DNA of 64,000 bases from Halichondria panicea (lineage: Eukaryota > Porifera > Demospongiae > Suberitida > Halichondriidae), in NCBI RefSeq assembly GCF_963675165.1, contig NC_087392.1, positions 2,743,001-2,807,000 of the forward strand, written 5' to 3'. Shown here in pieces: positions 51,001 to 59,529 of the stretch. Made by a program: the position numbers and the translations under genes. Under the pieces are notes generated by a model. The model had not been told where the DNA came from. It was given only the letters and a program-made list of their open reading frames with translations, and made no database searches. Within the stretch, counting starts at the first letter, position 1. Each line of letters begins with the position of its first letter.

Positions 51001-54000
51001 TAATAAAAACGTAGTTATGGAATGGATGTGTCGACTTGCTGCCTGGAGAGTATAGAGAGCCTGGCTGAGCACTATGGAACCACCCCCTCCCTCCACTCCG
51101 TAGCCTCGTTTACACAGTCACTCCAACACTTTTTACAGGTTAGTAGGTCGATACAGTAATTGAAATCACCTCTTATCCTACACAGCACAGTGCTAGTGTT
51201 ATTACAGGGTGTTAGATATACAATGTACATGACATTGTGTAATTAGTAAGGGTGTGCACAGCGAGTCCCTACCTAGTACTTAGTGTTAGAATTTTGTCCA
51301 TCCGTCTGTCATGAACTGGCACAATAATTATCTGCTTTTTGGACTCTTGATCTCTACGTGAGTCATTGTACTTTAGCTACATCATGTGCATACAACTCAG
51401 ACAGGACACAGAGACTCTTGAGGCCGTATATAGGCATGCAGGTTTCCAGCAGGTCTTGTTCACTATCCGGACGGCAAAACCTATTTACATAATACTTCAC
51501 CGGGCTCCAGCTATCCTGAGGGTAACTTCAGAGGGAACTAGCTACTAGATGGTTTGACTAGTCTTTCGCCCCTGTGATGCCCAAATTTAACTATCGATTT
51601 GCACGTCAGAATCGCTACAATCTTTCACCAGAGTTTCCTCTGGCTTCGCCCTATTCAGGCACCATCTTTCGGGTCGCAACAGGCACACTCTCACTCAAAC
51701 CCGCCACAGCATTACCTGGGTGTACTTGTGTCCAGCAGGAGCCATATTATCGTATTGTGCTCCTCCTGTTACATGTTTCACTTTCTGCATACTTGTAATT
51801 TATAGTTAGTGTGTATAATATTTGGTCACGTACAGTATTCAGATGCTAAACAATTAATACACGCTTGCAGCTTAACTTCGTATTAGAGAAAAACCTCCCA
51901 ATGTTGCAATGGCACAATCACTACTTCTCGTACACAAATCATATAACCCAACGATACACAATTTGCCCCAAACTGAAACATGCTCTTTATGCTCCTAGTT
52001 TATTTGTTTGTGTCATGTATGTAGGTACTGTTTGAGATAATGTTGAGTAGCTCGTTTGACCTTGATCTGCTGGAGCCCTTTGCCGCAGCAGTTTTTGCAC
52101 TAATTTGTTCCTTTAAGGTAAGTGTCACATAATTCTCTGTTGTAAATTCTCTGTTGTAATTTAAGTGTTTACTCTTAATGTAACTGGTACGGATGATCCT
52201 ATGAGTTCTTATCACACTGTTTGTAATGGCATAGATTGAAGAGTTAGAGGGATTGGAAACAATTAAAGGTACCCTCGAATAACATCCGCGCTATGCTGCG
52301 GTTTAATCGAGGCTGTCTCATGTACCTATTTCTACACACAGTGTATAATAAATTACAAGTATCTGTGCTCAGTCCGTGCAACTCACTTATATTTCAACAT
52401 CTATACTCATTGTAGTAGTTATAACCAGCACGCTTACATGTTATAGCAATAAAACTCCGTCTCTTACTACAGTTTAACCTCGATTATCCGGACACCTTTG
52501 GTTCCAGAGGCAGGCCAGATAACTGATAATCGAATAGATAACCACGCCTTGATCCACCCACTTTATTGATAACAGCAGTGCCACATAGTTGTCTGCGCAT
52601 GCGCAGAAGATAAGCAGGCCTGTCTCCATAGTAACAGCTGCACCGCGCATGCGCATTTAAGGGACACGCCCATTTTCTGAATTATTAAAAAGAAAATTGC
52701 CAAGCCAAGGTTGTACTGTACTGGGTGTGGTCAGTCATTAGCAAGTACTACACGTGGCTCACGGACTAGGCGTGTCTTTCATGTCGGAAAGAGATGATGT
52801 CTCGAGGAAACACAACTTTCTTATTTGAGGGAGTTACCTGGTAAAATAGCCTCGTTCATAGGGCGTAGCGCCGATAGTTTTCGAGGCTCCGTTGCAGATT
52901 CAATGTAAAAGTATCAATGCAAAAGTATCACGTGCACCACTCCGTTATCAATCCCTCTAACTCTTCAATCTATGGTCATGGCTAGGGAAGTTTATTTATG
53001 GCTCCTGTTGTATCGAGCCCAAAGCCATATTAGTTCAAATTCTGAGGTTGTGAACCACAAACTAAAATGGCAAAGAATGTTGAAACTATCGAGTCTAGCT
53101 ATGGTGTTAGTAGCAGGGAAGAACAAGACACAGAGTTTGATTTCCTGGAACAACCAAACCCAGATTTCTTCTGCCCTGTTGCCATGGAACTATTAGTGGA
53201 ACCTCTGCAAACCACTTGCTGTGGTAATCATTTATCTTTAGCTGTAGTCAACAGGATCTTTAAAGAGGGGAAACCGTGCCCACTGTGTATGAACGAAACG
53301 TTTGCTCTGAATGATGACAAGTACTTCAAACGAAAAGTAAAGGAATTGAAAGTCCATTGCTCCCATAAGAAATGTGGGTGTGAGTGGATCGGGGAATTGG
53401 GGGACCTGAACCACCACACCACCTCCTGTCCAAAACGTCCCTGGAAGTGCCAATACTGTGACTTCGAATCAATCTATGAGACCGGACCAAATAACCACAC
53501 CCCCAACTGTGCCAACTACCCCTTGCCTTGTCCCAACCAGTGTGAGATTGGCACCATCTCTCGCTGTGATATTGAGAAACACCTGATGGACTGCCCTTTG
53601 CAACTTGTGGAATGTGAGTTTTTCGATACTGGGTGTGAGATGAAGGTCCCTCGGAGAGATCTGGCCAAACACATGACAGAGAATGCCCAACACCACCTCA
53701 TGACAGCCACCCTCCTCAACCTGAGACTCACGAGAGAGTTACACCAGAAAATGGAAGAGAAAGACAAACAAATAAGCAGTATTCAGGAACATGTTATTAA
53801 ATTAGACAGTCAACTGCAACATTCTGAAACTTTGCTACTCAAAACATCCAACAAAGTCCATGGAATTGAGCAGCACCTGGCAAAATTGGATACCAAATTG
53901 AGCGGCCAACTGACTAGACTCCATTGTCAGGTTGAGGACACAGTTCGTTTGAATGGCTTCACCTATGATTCTTTCAATCTTACGGACTTCAAGAAACAGC

Positions 54001-55936
54001 AAGCCAAAGGAGTGACTGGCTGTTGGCTAAGCGAACCATTCTACAGCTTTCCCCTGGGCTACGTCTTCAAGCTAGGTATAGATACCAATGGCTGTCGTGA
54101 AGGAGCTGGAACTCACCTCTCAGCATGTCTATGGCTTGGGCCAGGGGAACATGACAAAGAGTTGAAGTGGCCAATCAAATGTGACGTACATCTTCTGATG
54201 CTCAACCAACGAAGAGATCATGGCCATCATAGAGTTATGGGTACAGTAGTGTACAGCAGACCATCTGTCATTTACGAGCACAAAGTGATCGGAGCCTCGT
54301 ACAAGTTTTTCCCAACTTCTAAGCTAGGCTACGATTCCGATACAGATACAACGTACCTTTTTAACGATATCTTGCGTTTTCGTATGTACCTTCGAGTGAG
54401 ATCATGATTAATTTTTATGTTAGTTCATGATATAGTTTACCGTACTGAGTGCAAGTCACTTTTTCTGTGCTAGTAGCCACCTCAGTTCAAGTCATGGGGT
54501 TGTTGTATGTTATTTCTTCACATTAATTGTTGTCCTTTGGTATGAATGAATTTTTCGATATTATCAAGGACATTGGATAGTAGGACATCAACTAAAATTG
54601 AACAAAAATCATTAAGCCTGCCCACTTTGTCACAGACTTTAATGGGAGCAGGCATTAAATCAAGGGTGTGAATTAACAACTTAAAAAATTGTGTCGCTCC
54701 TAAAGTATCAGTCTTAAAGCTACTTTTGGGGAAAATAAATCCATGTGACCAGCTCAACACCGCTGTTTACTTACTGTGATACTAGGAAACATCCAGTACT
54801 GTGGAGTGTGACTTTGCTGATGCTAGATGTACCAGTGGCCACTCATTAAAATACAGCACTCCACCATGCATTTAAGCACTTCTAAACTAACTAGAGCACT
54901 GAAGGGCTAACCCTCGGCTGTTTACTTGAATACAATCAATAAATAGTATGTATGAAGCATGTAAGCTGGCTAATTAGCAAGTAACATGAGCAATGAAATT
55001 CCATCGTTCCTGGTACAGGATCACTTTAGCTGTAAATACGTACCTCGAGAAAAGGACGCATGCAAGTAACGTGAGCAATGAAATTCCACTGTTCCTAGTA
55101 CAGGATCACTTCAGCTTTAAATACGTACCTCGAGAAAAGGACGCATGTAGAAGCTAGAACGTGTAAGTTTAAGCTTGGCTTTTATACGACTTTAACATCG
55201 AAATCTGCTGTTAAAACTAATAACTTGTTTCTAAGCATCTAGAAGCGGCTATTTTTGCTGGGGGCTTGATTGAGCTGTGTTGCAGCATAGTTGTGAGGTA
55301 TATATATAGACTATCGAGCAGCAGTAGTGGGTGGAACTATTTTTGCAGCAGCAGCAGTGGGGTGTGGCTGTTTTGCAGCAACAATTTGTGTCAAGCCATT
55401 CGTTGGTCCATGTCAATCTTATACGCAGCAGATACTGGCACATAATAATCGTCTAGAAGAGAGGAAGAGATGGAGCTGTGTCTAGGGTTGTCTGTCATTT
55501 TGTGCAGTTCTAATTATTGTGGTACTAAGACAGTGTTATGTTGCTATGCCCTTGGGATATAAACTTAGGATGCATGGCATATATTGCACTCAGTCCTCGG
55601 GGCTTATTGCTTCGGTGCAATATATGCCATACATCCCTCATGCCCATGTTATAACTTATGGTGCATAATCATAATTGTGTTTTCCACCTATTATTATTTT
55701 GATCCAAAAATTTTTTTTTATTTGTACACACACAGGACCACTACTCATCTCTTGCTGGAGCCATAGTAGGCAACCAGTGCAGTGATGCTCATGCCCAGTC
55801 CAAACTGATCGAGTCGTTCAATCAGCTGACCCCTCCCTCACTCAACCTGGACCTTTCAAAGCACTCTAGAACTCAATTTCGAAAGAACCTGGAACACTTT
55901 TTACCACATGTAAAAGGATTTTTATACTACAGGTGA
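39055..55936 (+). CDS. XPO4: Exportin-4
   Basis: Seventeen exons are read: 39055-39105, 39453-39558, 39643-39809, 39978-40097, 40243-40353, 41329-41735, 41976-42147, 42341-43120, 43300-43469, 43623-43785, 43960-44241, 44385-44451, 44627-44829, 50683-50813, 51015-51138, 52025-52117 and 55736-55936. They give about 1,115 residues (human 1,151), with frame kept at every junction. Exportin-4 is a Ran-dependent HEAT-repeat karyopherin that exports eIF5A and SMAD3 and imports SOX-type factors. Recognisable blocks include KLPYNMCKFILE, DFVLFQAVSAI, LQEDDR-type HLAAP region, LSVWASEEQLA, GVAEEE with DDLLLFMKML, and SPADVVITGVQIIIPLM. The exon 9 donor is GC instead of GT. Intron 13 (5.9 kb) and intron 16 (3.6 kb) each contain another gene. 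Confidence 0.95.
40354..41328. other. XPO4 intron 5, dispersed repeats
   Basis: This intron is built largely from repeat fragments: a piece starting GAGCACTAAAGTGC, a piece shared with the foldback at 49862-50086, and two related copies (about 40840-40960 and 40985-41100) that recur in inverse orientation at 46680-46870. A CAAA run lies near 41120. Confidence 0.55.
45469..45645. mobile_element. TIR element, 177 bp, with G-run/C-run interior
   Basis: The ends CAGGGTGTCATACAG and CTGTATGACACCCTG are exact inverted repeats flanked by the 5 bp direct repeat ATTCA. Inside are runs of G, C and T that could fold on themselves. Non-autonomous. Confidence 0.8.
46200..46442. mobile_element. hAT-like MITE, 243 bp
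   Basis: The ends CAGTGGCGGATTCAG and CTGGATCCGCCACTG form near-perfect TIRs of the kind typical for hAT elements. A CTTTT-containing direct repeat of 5-7 bp flanks it. It interrupts another dispersed repeat, so it is younger than that repeat. Confidence 0.75.
47269..49727 (-). CDS. Proton-dependent oligopeptide transporter (POT/SLC15 family)
   Basis: Three exons (49727-48624, 48559-48214, 47600-47269) give about 593 residues. The protein is a multi-pass membrane carrier of the POT family, which moves di-/tripeptides or histidine with protons. Evidence: the first helix (LLLLLFVYFVESFAFY), GRLFYPFAGVLADTFWGRYK (the classic GG-ADxxxGR-type loop), then YFLWYYFARNASSLLG at the FYxxINxG motif. 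The last exon has LEFIYAQAPEPMKGLL, the family's E-x-x-Y-x-Q-A-P signature. The start is the second in-frame ATG; the longer frame upstream reads into a dispersed repeat. The gene lies antisense inside intron 13 of XPO4. The subfamily is unassigned, though the length suits SLC15A3/A4-like members. Confidence 0.88.
47808..47970. repeat. Palindromic repeat of the TATAGCG family
   Basis: It starts TACCGTATAGCGTGAAATTT and ends with the inverse (CCCGCTATACGGTA), giving TIRs of about 20 bp around 120 bp of unique sequence. It lies upstream of the last SLC15-like exon. Confidence 0.65.
49862..50086. mobile_element. Long foldback element
   Basis: Arms of about 90-95 bp (49862-49950 and 49991-50086) are near-perfect reverse complements around a loop of about 40 bp. 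One arm-like fragment also occurs in XPO4 intron 5 (near 40598-40690). No protein is encoded. Confidence 0.8.
52230..52974. mobile_element. TIR element, 745 bp, next to the TRAF-like gene
   Basis: Terminal inverted repeats are perfect over 26 bp (starting CATAGATTGAAGAGTTAG). They resemble those of 37491-38029. Flanking 7 bp repeats GTAATGG and GTCATGG differ at one base. Its right end is 92 bp before the ATG of the nested TRAF-like gene. Inside, near 52470, is a CAGTTTAACCTCGATTATCC stretch resembling a pogo/Tigger end. Confidence 0.82.
53067..54407 (+). CDS. TRAF-like adaptor with MATH domain, intronless, nested in XPO4
   Basis: A 446-residue single-exon frame. Layout: RING-like segment about 33-76, TRAF-type zinc fingers about 95-215 (repeated Cys/His spacing, ending in RRDLAKHM), a coiled coil about 215-290, and a TRAF-C/MATH domain about 300-446. 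TRAF proteins carry TNF-receptor/IL-1/Toll signals to NF-kB and JNK. The RING is degenerate: FCPV, CCGNH and PCPLC are kept, but the usual C-x2-C pairs are incomplete, so E3 activity is doubtful. It lies on the same strand inside XPO4 intron 16 and must be transcribed separately or spliced out. A possible AATAAA poly(A) signal is at 54734-54739. The specific TRAF orthologue cannot be named. Confidence 0.88.
   Translation: MAKNVETIESSYGVSSREEQDTEFDFLEQPNPDFFCPVAMELLVEPLQTTCCGNHLSLAVVNRIFKEGKPCPLCMNETFALNDDKYFKRKVKELKVHCSHKKCGCEWIGELGDLNHHTTSCPKRPWKCQYCDFESIYETGPNNHTPNCANYPLPCPNQCEIGTISRCDIEKHLMDCPLQLVECEFFDTGCEMKVPRRDLAKHMTENAQHHLMTATLLNLRLTRELHQKMEEKDKQISSIQEHVIKLDSQLQHSETLLLKTSNKVHGIEQHLAKLDTKLSGQLTRLHCQVEDTVRLNGFTYDSFNLTDFKKQQAKGVTGCWLSEPFYSFPLGYVFKLGIDTNGCREGAGTHLSACLWLGPGEHDKELKWPIKCDVHLLMLNQRRDHGHHRVMGTVVYSRPSVIYEHKVIGASYKFFPTSKLGYDSDTDTTYLFNDILRFRMYLRVRS
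54978..55152. repeat. Tandem duplication of about 85 bp
   Basis: Two adjacent copies starting GCAAGTAACATGAGCAATGA and GCAAGTAACGTGAGCAATGA end in the same CTCGAGAAAAGGACGCAT. They belong to a dispersed repeat whose middle (TGGTACAGGATCACTT) also occurs at 40780 and, inverted, at the 5' end of the SLC15-like gene. Confidence 0.7.
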
Positions 55937-56337
55937 CCATGATAATTTTTTTGTCTGTTCTGGCTCATAAATATTTCACTGATAAACAGGCTTGAAGTGG
56001 GATAATGTCTAGTGCATTTTGCTAGCCGTTGCACCGGATGTTGTAGTATCGCACACGATACTTTAAGAGACATGTTTTGGCCTGGTTATATATATATATC
56101 ATATACCAGTACAGTATAAAAATATAGCCCACGGCTTGTACGTGTGCATGTGAATGAATCCTTGGCATTCATTATAATTATACACATGTGTGGGCATGTG
56201 TAATTTATGTCATTCCGTTTACTTGGTTTTTGTTTTTGTAGTTAACACGTTTACTGAATATAATTGTGCTCTTTCAATATTCACGACATGCACATGTAAA
56301 GTCACATGATTTGTTTCAAATAGAGCTAGAGAGCACA
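55937..56337. other. Intergenic XPO4 / second TRAF-like gene
   Basis: These 400 bp should contain the XPO4 3' UTR and the promoter of the next gene. A short TA run lies near 56087. No motif is assigned. Confidence 0.5.
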
Positions 56338-57519
56338 ATGGCAACTAGCACATACTATACTAGCAGTGACCAATCACAGATTGAGTATGAATTTGTTGGT
56401 GAGAAGCCAAATGAGGATTACTTTTGTCCAGTCAACTTCAAACTACTACTTCATCCGCAACAAACCTCGTGTTGTGGACACCATATATCGAGGGAAGCTG
56501 CTAGCAAGCTCTTACAACAGCGGGCTCCTTGTCCACTATGTAAAACACTCACTTTCAACACATACAATGACAAGTACTTTTGTCGTAGAGTTGAAGAAGT
56601 AAAGGTTTTTTGCCCATACAAAAAAAGAAGTTGTGACTGGATTGGAGAAGTGGGAGCACTAAACAAACATGTGTCCGCTTGCTCGTTACGTATGTGGAAT
56701 TGTGTTCACTGCAAGTTAGATTTTGATCAACATATGATTCATTGTCCCAAAGCTTTAATTCCATGTGAAAATAATTGTGACACTACTTTTTTGAGGCCTG
56801 AGGCTACAGACCACAAGTTGATTTGCCCCTTGGAAACTGTAGAATGTGGTTTTTATGGATTTGGTTGCACTGTGAAGATACTGCGAAAAGATCTTGCCAA
56901 GCACATGGAAAAGACCGGCATGCAACATCTAATAGATGCCACTGTCAGCAATCTTAAAATGACGACTAAAATTAGGCTGGAAATGGAAGACAGAAATCGG
57001 GAAATCACTACCATGCAAAAATCGATTAATGATGTGAAACAAATTATGTTAGATGTGCTCAAAGTGTCATCATCGCATGGAAATCAACCGTTTGCTGGCT
57101 GTAATCAAGTAGGCTTTTCACCTCAGGGACAGCGTACTGCATTTGACCAATATGTAAACTCCCAGCAGCAGCTAAGACAGGGGGAATCACCTCCCTTCCA
57201 GTTTGATGAAGTTGGACATTTTGGGGCAGCTACATCACAAAATAGAAATCCCAAACAACAACCACGACCCTCACAAGGTTACACACCCCTTGGCAACCCT
57301 CCTGCTCAGCCCAAACCTGGTGAAGTGCCATTCAGAGTGAATATGGTGGCTGAGCCGCCTCGTCAGCGAGCAGTTGGAGGAGGTGGTGCGTTTGAAAAGC
57401 TACTGTGTGGAACTCCTGGCTGCTCATTCAAAGGATATCGTGACCTGAGAAATTTATGCCCTGATTGTTATGAAGAGACCACTCGTCTTAAAGCCCCAGA
57501 CAAGTTCCCGCTTGTATAA
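56338..57519 (+). CDS. TRAF-like zinc-finger protein ending in an A20-type zinc finger
   Basis: A single-exon frame of 393 residues from the first ATG; the upstream part of the frame has no ATG. Residues about 1-215 parallel the neighbour at 53067: the same degenerate RING-like block (YFCPV, CCGHH, PCPLC), then TRAF-type zinc fingers ending RKDLAKHM, and a short coiled coil. There is no MATH domain. Instead a Gln/Pro-rich linker (about 255-350) leads to a C-terminal finger with Cys at 357, 362, 374 and 377, spaced C-x4-C-x11-C-x2-C, with the A20 pattern CGTPGCSFKG and LCPDCYEE. A20 fingers bind ubiquitin and occur in A20/TNFAIP3, Rabex-5 and ZFAND proteins. A ubiquitin-binding modulator of TRAF signalling is inferred. 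XPO4 ends 401 bp upstream. Confidence 0.88.
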   Translation: MATSTYYTSSDQSQIEYEFVGEKPNEDYFCPVNFKLLLHPQQTSCCGHHISREAASKLLQQRAPCPLCKTLTFNTYNDKYFCRRVEEVKVFCPYKKRSCDWIGEVGALNKHVSACSLRMWNCVHCKLDFDQHMIHCPKALIPCENNCDTTFLRPEATDHKLICPLETVECGFYGFGCTVKILRKDLAKHMEKTGMQHLIDATVSNLKMTTKIRLEMEDRNREITTMQKSINDVKQIMLDVLKVSSSHGNQPFAGCNQVGFSPQGQRTAFDQYVNSQQQLRQGESPPFQFDEVGHFGAATSQNRNPKQQPRPSQGYTPLGNPPAQPKPGEVPFRVNMVAEPPRQRAVGGGGAFEKLLCGTPGCSFKGYRDLRNLCPDCYEETTRLKAPDKFPLV

Positions 57520-57775
57520 ATTGAATTGTGTGCATGCACTAGCTATAGCTAACTGCAGGAGTTCATGCACTCCTGCTAACTGTTTATTACATTGTGTTAT
57601 GAACTTTGTGTGTAGCTGTTTGTACATTGTAAATTATGATCTTTAATTTATTAATCCCCTTGAGTACTCCAACCTGACTCAACTAGTGTACGATGTTTCA
57701 ATAGTGAACACATTAATTCCGCAATTATAACGTGTCATAAACACACACACATGTCACATAAATGCAAACAATAAT

Positions 57776-59069
57776 CTAATTGTCATGAGATAAGTTTGTC
57801 ACAGCTGTAGGCGATGTACGAGGTCGATCGGGTGACCGCTTAAACAGCTGTCTCCTACTCAGGGAGGGGGGAGGTACATCAATGCAGATATTTGGTGCAA
57901 ATAATTTGGTGTCGGCATTTACACTAGAAAGAATAATGTTCAGCTGCCCCAGATCTTTGTCACTTTGCTTTAGTTGTGAGTTCACTTTCTGCATTTTTAT
58001 CGTGAACATACAATGCATATAAATTACAGTTTTGACATGAAAATGTGAAAATCCACAATCAATACTTCTAACTACAGTAGACTCTCGTTAACCTTGGGAT
58101 AGTGCAGCGCTACTTGGCCGGAACAGCGAGATGGCCGCATTTCAGAAAATAGCCGCGGCTTAAAAAGCGATCCCTACCTCGAATCTATTGATAAAATTTT
58201 GCGGTTCTGTCTCGAGGATAATGACTCATTTTGCTTTCTCTATTTTGTTATCTGCCAACCAAAACGTCATGTCCGGTCGTAATAAACGTCATATTAAAAA
58301 CCTAGTTTAGGGCAGCCAGTACTGGCCAGTATACCGAAGAGCGAGTGGCCGCATTTCAGGACAAGTTTTATGCAGTGAACATCTAGCTAGCAATCCGTGT
58401 CAAACCAAATGGCCGGTATATCGAGGTGGCCGTACTTCAGAGAGCGAGAGTCTACTGTATTTATTCATCCACTGCCCCCACCCTCCTCCTTACTCAACCA
58501 CAACTGCTGCCTAGGGAAAAAGTGCCAATGCCAATTCTACGTTACTTTCCACACAAGCACATGATGACCACCATACCTCTGCTGTTGCTTGGACTTTGCT
58601 CAGATTGTCGTTGACAGTGGTAAGGTTGTAGCAGATGGTGCGATATAGCCGTAGTATTCTGTTCATAATCCTCCGTCTCAGATCGACGTTCGTTTCTCGC
58701 AACTTTTTGTGAAGCAACCTACAAAGGTATGTATAGATTCTAAGAAAACTGGCATTACAATAAAGCTACGTACGATTGAGGGGCCGGATTATTGGAGTCC
58801 ACTGAGGATTTCTGCGAGTGCCCAGGACTAGCACTGGCCGTTTCACTGGGTAAAACCAGGTGGACATCTGGGGGCTCTGTTGACCCATCAGGTTCATCCT
58901 CATCATCAGTTTCTGACTCCTCCCCAGCAACAATACCAGCTCCTTTCCCACGAGCGGTGTCTGGTTGAACGGTGGTGAGGGAGCCATCAGGAGTGAGTGT
59001 CAGAGCATGAATCTGGTCAGTGTTGATCTCTTCATCACTCTCAGTGTCCTCACCTTGAACCAGAGCCAT
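57776..59069 (-). CDS. BLOC1S3: BLOC-1 subunit 3-like protein
   Basis: Three exons (59069-58774, 58718-58577, 57988-57776) give about 216 residues (human 202). BLOC1S3 is a subunit of BLOC-1, the complex for lysosome-related organelle biogenesis and endosomal sorting. Support: two acidic E-S/T-D motifs near the N-terminus (GEDTESDEE and GEESETDDEDE) as in the human protein, then SLLHKKLRETN at the place of human SLLQLRLAES, then a coiled coil ending in the last exon. Overall similarity is modest, so another coiled-coil BLOC/BORC-type subunit is possible. An in-frame ATG 45 bp further up falls next to a hairpin element, so the nearer ATG was chosen. Intron 2 carries a pogo-like MITE. Confidence 0.7.
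58073..58460. mobile_element. pogo/Tigger-like MITE, copy 3
   Basis: It has the same ends and interior as the copies at 22016-22828: CAGTAGACTCTCG at the left, CGAGAGTCTACTG at the right, flanked by TA. It lies in intron 2 of the BLOC1S3-like gene. Confidence 0.75.
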
Positions 59070-59529
59070 ACTGTTTGTGGTTAAGGTTATGGAGCAGTAG
59101 GTATATCCTAGCATAGATACTATAATTTATAGTATCTATGATCCTAGACTGAAAACCACTCCCTTAGCTCTGGGCTTTCTTTCTCCCGAGAGAAGGGGAG
59201 TGGTTTCCAGTCTAGGTATATCCTATGCTTACCATACTTATAATAATGCTGCATAGCTAGATGTAGGTGACTTACATAAGTTTCTGTGAGTCAAGTATGA
59301 ACGTCTATATTTTATATACTCTAGCTTGAATTTTCTCTAGCTCTTGAGTTGTGTCACATGCAGATTGACGTCATCATATTTGCGCAATTATTGCGAAACA
59401 ACACGAGGCAACGCTGCGACCTTTTCAACTAGCTGACTCATGCTGCCGTCAGGTTTTTCCCAACCGGATCACCACCAAGCAACTGCAGTGAAGTAACAGT
59501 TACCAATCGCAAGAGAGAAACCAATAATT
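59070..59529. promoter_or_regulatory. Divergent region BLOC1S3-like / eIF1A with hairpins
   Basis: 460 bp separate two divergent starts. A 29 bp perfect palindrome (59112-59140) is followed by an inverted repeat with arms 59143-59163 and 59195-59216. These probably are mobile-element remnants placed between the promoters. Confidence 0.55.

Noticed and set aside
54518-54760. 80-codon minus-strand frame downstream of the TRAF-like gene
   Set aside because: No family similarity and no splice or start context; likely 3' UTR/intron.
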